Assembly (NCBI GenBank): GCA_002633005.1
Contig: NMRA01000596.1
Coordinates: 63,494-127,493 of the forward strand
Reading direction: 5' to 3'
Source of the DNA: Phoronis australis
Taxonomy: Eukaryota > Phoronida > Phoronidae
DNA length: 64,000 nucleotides
Positions 60,579 to 64,000 of this stretch are shown here, in pieces. Below the pieces are notes generated by a model, which was given only the letters and a program-made list of their open reading frames with translations, ran no database searches and had not been told where the DNA came from. Both the position numbers and the translations under genes were made by a program. Every line of letters begins with the position of its first letter. Position 1 is the first letter of the stretch.

Positions 60579-62825
60579 AACACAATCGATCAACTTATCG
60601 ATGAAAAACAAAGACGCGGACTTTCTTATACACCATTGATTTCCTATCGCACTATTGGTTATACAATGCACTAAATATGAATTTGGAAGTATTGAACAAA
60701 ACACTTCTTCATTAAGTAGGCCTAATTAAGAAGTGCACACCCATTGGACATGACACATTGCTTGGCAAAACACTAGTAACAGATGATAGAATACCATTAT
60801 AGTAGAACAGGAATCACTTTCTTCACGGGTCTGTTTCATGAAAATCTGAAGTTCCGCGTCACTATCAAAAATAATTTACAGAAATTATATAACATGTGCA
60901 TATTCCCACCAAGCGAGATTTAATTATTTTTTCAGAAATAGATGTTTAGAGACTACGACTAGAAACAGTTAAGCATTAGAAGCTTGAGGCAGTTTAATTA
61001 ACCACAACAACATGAGGTCTTTGACACAAAGAGTCAATTCTTGAGGTGGGTGAACCGGTTGAGTTGCCCAATCTCGACCGGTTTGGGTTTCAATGTAGGA
61101 TTCCGGTGATGGAACGGCTCTGATGAAGCTTAACATGAATTATAGTCTCATTAAATTATGAATGTGCATATGAAGTACTAATTTACAAACGACCCCGGAT
61201 CCTGCAGTTTGCCGGGAATACCCGAGAACCAGTTACCTTGACAATCTCTCGAAAGTCTCGTTTTGTGAGACTTTTATATAGAATATCGAGTAATATATCA
61301 TGGTCACCTTTATGAAGCAAAGCACATTTCTTATTATTTGTTTATTTCACTATCAAATAATGATGGTGCCATATTTAGAATTTCTAGGGTTCTATATATG
61401 TTCGCGCTTAATTGATTTTAAGTGTATCAAATGTGGTGTTTTCTTTAAAAAACACAGTTTATTTACCAATTGTTTCTATTCCTGGTAATACTTATACACA
61501 CTAGGTGGCGCTTGCTACAATTTTAAATATTCAAGGTTTTAATAGACAGAGCATCTTTAAGATAATCTCCTCTTAGGTTATAATGGGAGTTTGTAGACAG
61601 GAGTTCCGAAACAAATTTTGAGTTAAAATTCGTACACGAATTAAGTTGGAACAGAGCACGACTGACTATGCTCTGCCGACTTTCACTCCGCATCCGCTCA
61701 GCCATTACTGAGATACGGCGTTCCGAAACAAGCCAACACTTTAAAGTTTGCGACTCTATTTCTTCTTCAATCAATCTCGAGTTCAAGCTTGATGCTTCTC
61801 GATTTCAAATGTAACAAAATATTCTCATGATAGCAGAGATATGAAACTCAAGCGCCAAACAAAGCACTGAACAGATATTAGGACGAAAACCCAACAGAGT
61901 CGAAATTCTGAGCACTTTTTGTTGCGTAAAAATTGGAACAATAGGGTAATGTTGACGACGAGTATAAGAGACTATATTCAGTCGTCAGTTGTCGTAAACA
62001 AGACAGTGTAAGAATGGAAATATTAAAAAGTTAGAAACTTTAAAACATAAATATTAAAAACGTTTAATGTCACAAACACTTCCAATACACAATTGCAAAT
62101 ATAAAGTTTAAAATAAGGCACTCACAATTTTGTTTTTCTATTTAGAGAAAATTAAACATTAAATAAATGTTGGTGACAAATCGTTACTGGTGATGTTTGG
62201 GTAGAGGTCGGGTAAATGAATCAGCTGTCAACACCCTCCGTTTGGCAATTCAGGACCATGGGCGGAGCATCATTGGGGTCTGGAGGGCTATAGCCCCCCA
62301 ACACTTTTTTCAGTGTTGCGCCGCCCGTTAGGACTAATCCATCATCATGTCAGGCGTGTCCCTTTACCAAAACATCCTAACACAGTGCGTCAAATTTTCG
62401 CACTCTGGTCTTCCTTTCTGCTAATCACAGGCACTACAGGTAAGCTGTATTTTCACCTGCTGATGTCGTTTAATCTTAGAACAAAAGAATAAAGATAAGT
62501 CCACAATGCAACACTATGTTAATCACTCGTCTAGTAGACAACACTCAAGGCACTTCAATCACAATGCTAAGAGTTTTTCAAGAATGGCTCAAGAGTTCCA
62601 AACACCGTTCAAAACTTTTTCAATACGGTGAAGCACGATCTTTAAATACTTGTAGGGAGGACGCTAGGTTTACCACTGCCGGTATCATTTACGACTAAAT
62701 CGAGTGTGTTAACAGGTGTTTTGTGACAACGTTTTGTAAACAACGTTTTCTAGTGGAATAAGAAGACTGTTGCACGCAAAAGTCCTGTATGACAATCGAA
62801 GTGCATTTACAAGACATAAGTACAC

Positions 62826-62889
62826 TCTACCTCTCCCTCCCTCTCCCTCCCTCTCCCTCTCCCCCTCTCCCCCTCCCCCCTCCCCCCTC
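62826..62889. repeat. CT/CCCTCT low-complexity tract
   Basis: 'ctctccctcc' units grading into a C-rich end. A similar CT tract lies at 63261-63328, next to an ambiguous base at 63260. Confidence 0.9.
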
Positions 62890-62934
62890 TGAAGCATATA
62901 GAAAACGATCGTTTATGATGTGTTTGATTTTAGT

Positions 62935-63258
62935 ATGCAAGATTTGCACACCCCGTTAATCCTATCGGGCTTGGGTGACTCTGGGCCCGCCTGTATTTCT
63001 CATCAATGGATAGGTTTATATAGGCGCCCTCGGTATTTCCCGACAAACACTCAGCGGTTATTGATCCGCATGCCTAAATTTATCATCATTATCGAATATC
63101 CTGTATGCGAAAAATTCAAAACTCAGTTATGTCGATGTAATCACGTTGATTTACCATTACAGAACAACGTGTTTGCTGGGAAAACAAAAGCATTAAATAT
63201 TAACTTGATTGGTATCGTTTCAAAGTTCGGACCGCCACTCTCAGGGCAGTGTGCTTTG
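62935..63258. repeat. Intergenic duplicated block (42.6 kb), copy 2
   Basis: Partner of 42600-42960, with 'ctgggcccgcctgtattt', 'gtatttcccgacaaacac' and 'gttcggaccgccactctcag'. Here it comes before, not after, the copy of the 40.25-kb block. Confidence 0.7.
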
Positions 63259-63404
63259 GNTCTCTCTCCCTCTCTCTCTCTCTCGCTCTTCCTCTCTCTC
63301 CCCCACTCCCTTCCTCCTTCCCTCCCTCTGTATGTCTAATGCTGCAATACCATTAACGGTTTGGTGATAATGAACAGTAAGGCTGACGCTGCAGCCAATT
63401 TGCA

Positions 63405-63760
63405 GTGCCGAAAGGCAGGATGGAATATCAAAAACATAAGTCCTAATCGAGATGTATAACCTCGTGTTTTATTAAAAGTGCAACTACACTTCGCTGATCA
63501 TGAATAATGAAAGCAACGGCTCTGTGTAAGTAAATCTGCGCGACGATTACTGCGTGTACATTTATGGAACAGAGCAGGTGCATTTCACTTTTGCTTTGCT
63601 GATCATTGTAGTACGTTGAAGTGGTTCCCAAGAAGAATCGAAGTGCTTTTCAGCATGTAAATCTACTACTCATTGTTTCCCATATCCCAATGATTATGAA
63701 ATTTATCTTTGTAACTCAGCAGAAAAACTTGTGTTATTGCAATTTGACTTGCAAAAATAT
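63405..63760. repeat. Intergenic duplicated block (40.25 kb), copy 2
   Basis: Partner of 40250-40620, with 'cctcgtgttttatta', 'gaagtggttcccaagaagaa' and 'ctactcattgtttccc'. It continues towards the right edge. Confidence 0.7.
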
Positions 63761-64000
63761 TAAACATCAGTCGGTCCAGCTTTCTTGTTAATCCACTTAC
63801 AGGTTTCAAAGGCAGGTCAGTCATGTGATGTATTTCTTTAGCTCTGCGACAGATGGGAGTTCTATCAGTCCAGGATGGGCCTATTGGTTTAGCATAGCGG
63901 TCCCTCTGGAACTGTGGGAGAACGAATATAAGACATCCGGGAATATACGCCTAAAAGTAAAGCACTAAAGGGGGCGTTGCTGCGAGTGACATGATCACAA

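Larger units (their letters stand above)
56381..62934. other. Gene-free region upstream of gene C
   Basis: Apart from the TTACGCC inverted-repeat element (58.0-58.5 kb), the TA/TG microsatellite (60.2-60.6 kb) and a CT tract (62.8 kb), only short unconserved-looking frames are present. Confidence 0.55.

Noticed and set aside
60105-60639. Long Tyr/Ile-rich and Cys/Val-rich frames
   Set aside because: They are translations of TA and TG microsatellites.

Overview
This is a nuclear DNA window from an animal. The genes are split by GT-AG introns, introns and intergenic DNA are long and AT-rich, and most of the sequence is made of decayed transposable elements. The gene content (secreted proteins joining a PAN/apple domain, an FN3 domain and a CNTNAP-type fibrinogen-like domain) and the repeat families (a Gmr1-type Ty3/gypsy element, a Harbinger-like Myb/SANT protein, a multi-copy 'GWxxxDxxxxPIMTDxxxAP' family, two LINE types) fit an anthozoan cnidarian such as a coral or anemone best. 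Another marine invertebrate cannot be excluded from sequence alone.

The core of the window is a cluster of three tandem paralogues, all on the minus strand, here called A (5.9-21.8 kb), B (26.5-39.5 kb) and C (45.6-56.2 kb). I rebuilt them exon by exon. B and C each have six exons with the same lengths (331, 139, 164, 155, 274/277, 164 nt) and the same intron phases (1, 2, 1, 0, 1), giving intact proteins of 408 and 409 residues. Gene A has the first five exons with the same lengths and phases, but its terminal exon is not in the window. B and C are a younger pair: their introns, 5' flanks, polyadenylation signals and flanking intergenic blocks still align.

The introns record the later history. 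A 2.9-kb LINE lies in intron 2 of B, where C keeps the uninterrupted site. A 2.3-kb CR1-like LINE lies in intron 1 of C, where B keeps the uninterrupted site. The 12-kb intron 2 of gene A holds an intact, intronless type II membrane protein with a DxD motif on the opposite strand (probable Golgi glycosyltransferase) and a decayed retroelement whose protease is followed directly by integrase.

At the left end (0.7-4.2 kb) a multi-copy invertebrate pseudogene is split by a Harbinger-like element with palindromic subterminal repeats. At the right end (56.4-64 kb) I found no genes. That stretch holds an inverted-repeat element packed with TTACGCC units, a large TA/TG microsatellite, and copies of blocks also seen between genes B and C but in swapped order. 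No rRNA gene, functional tRNA or CRISPR array was seen.
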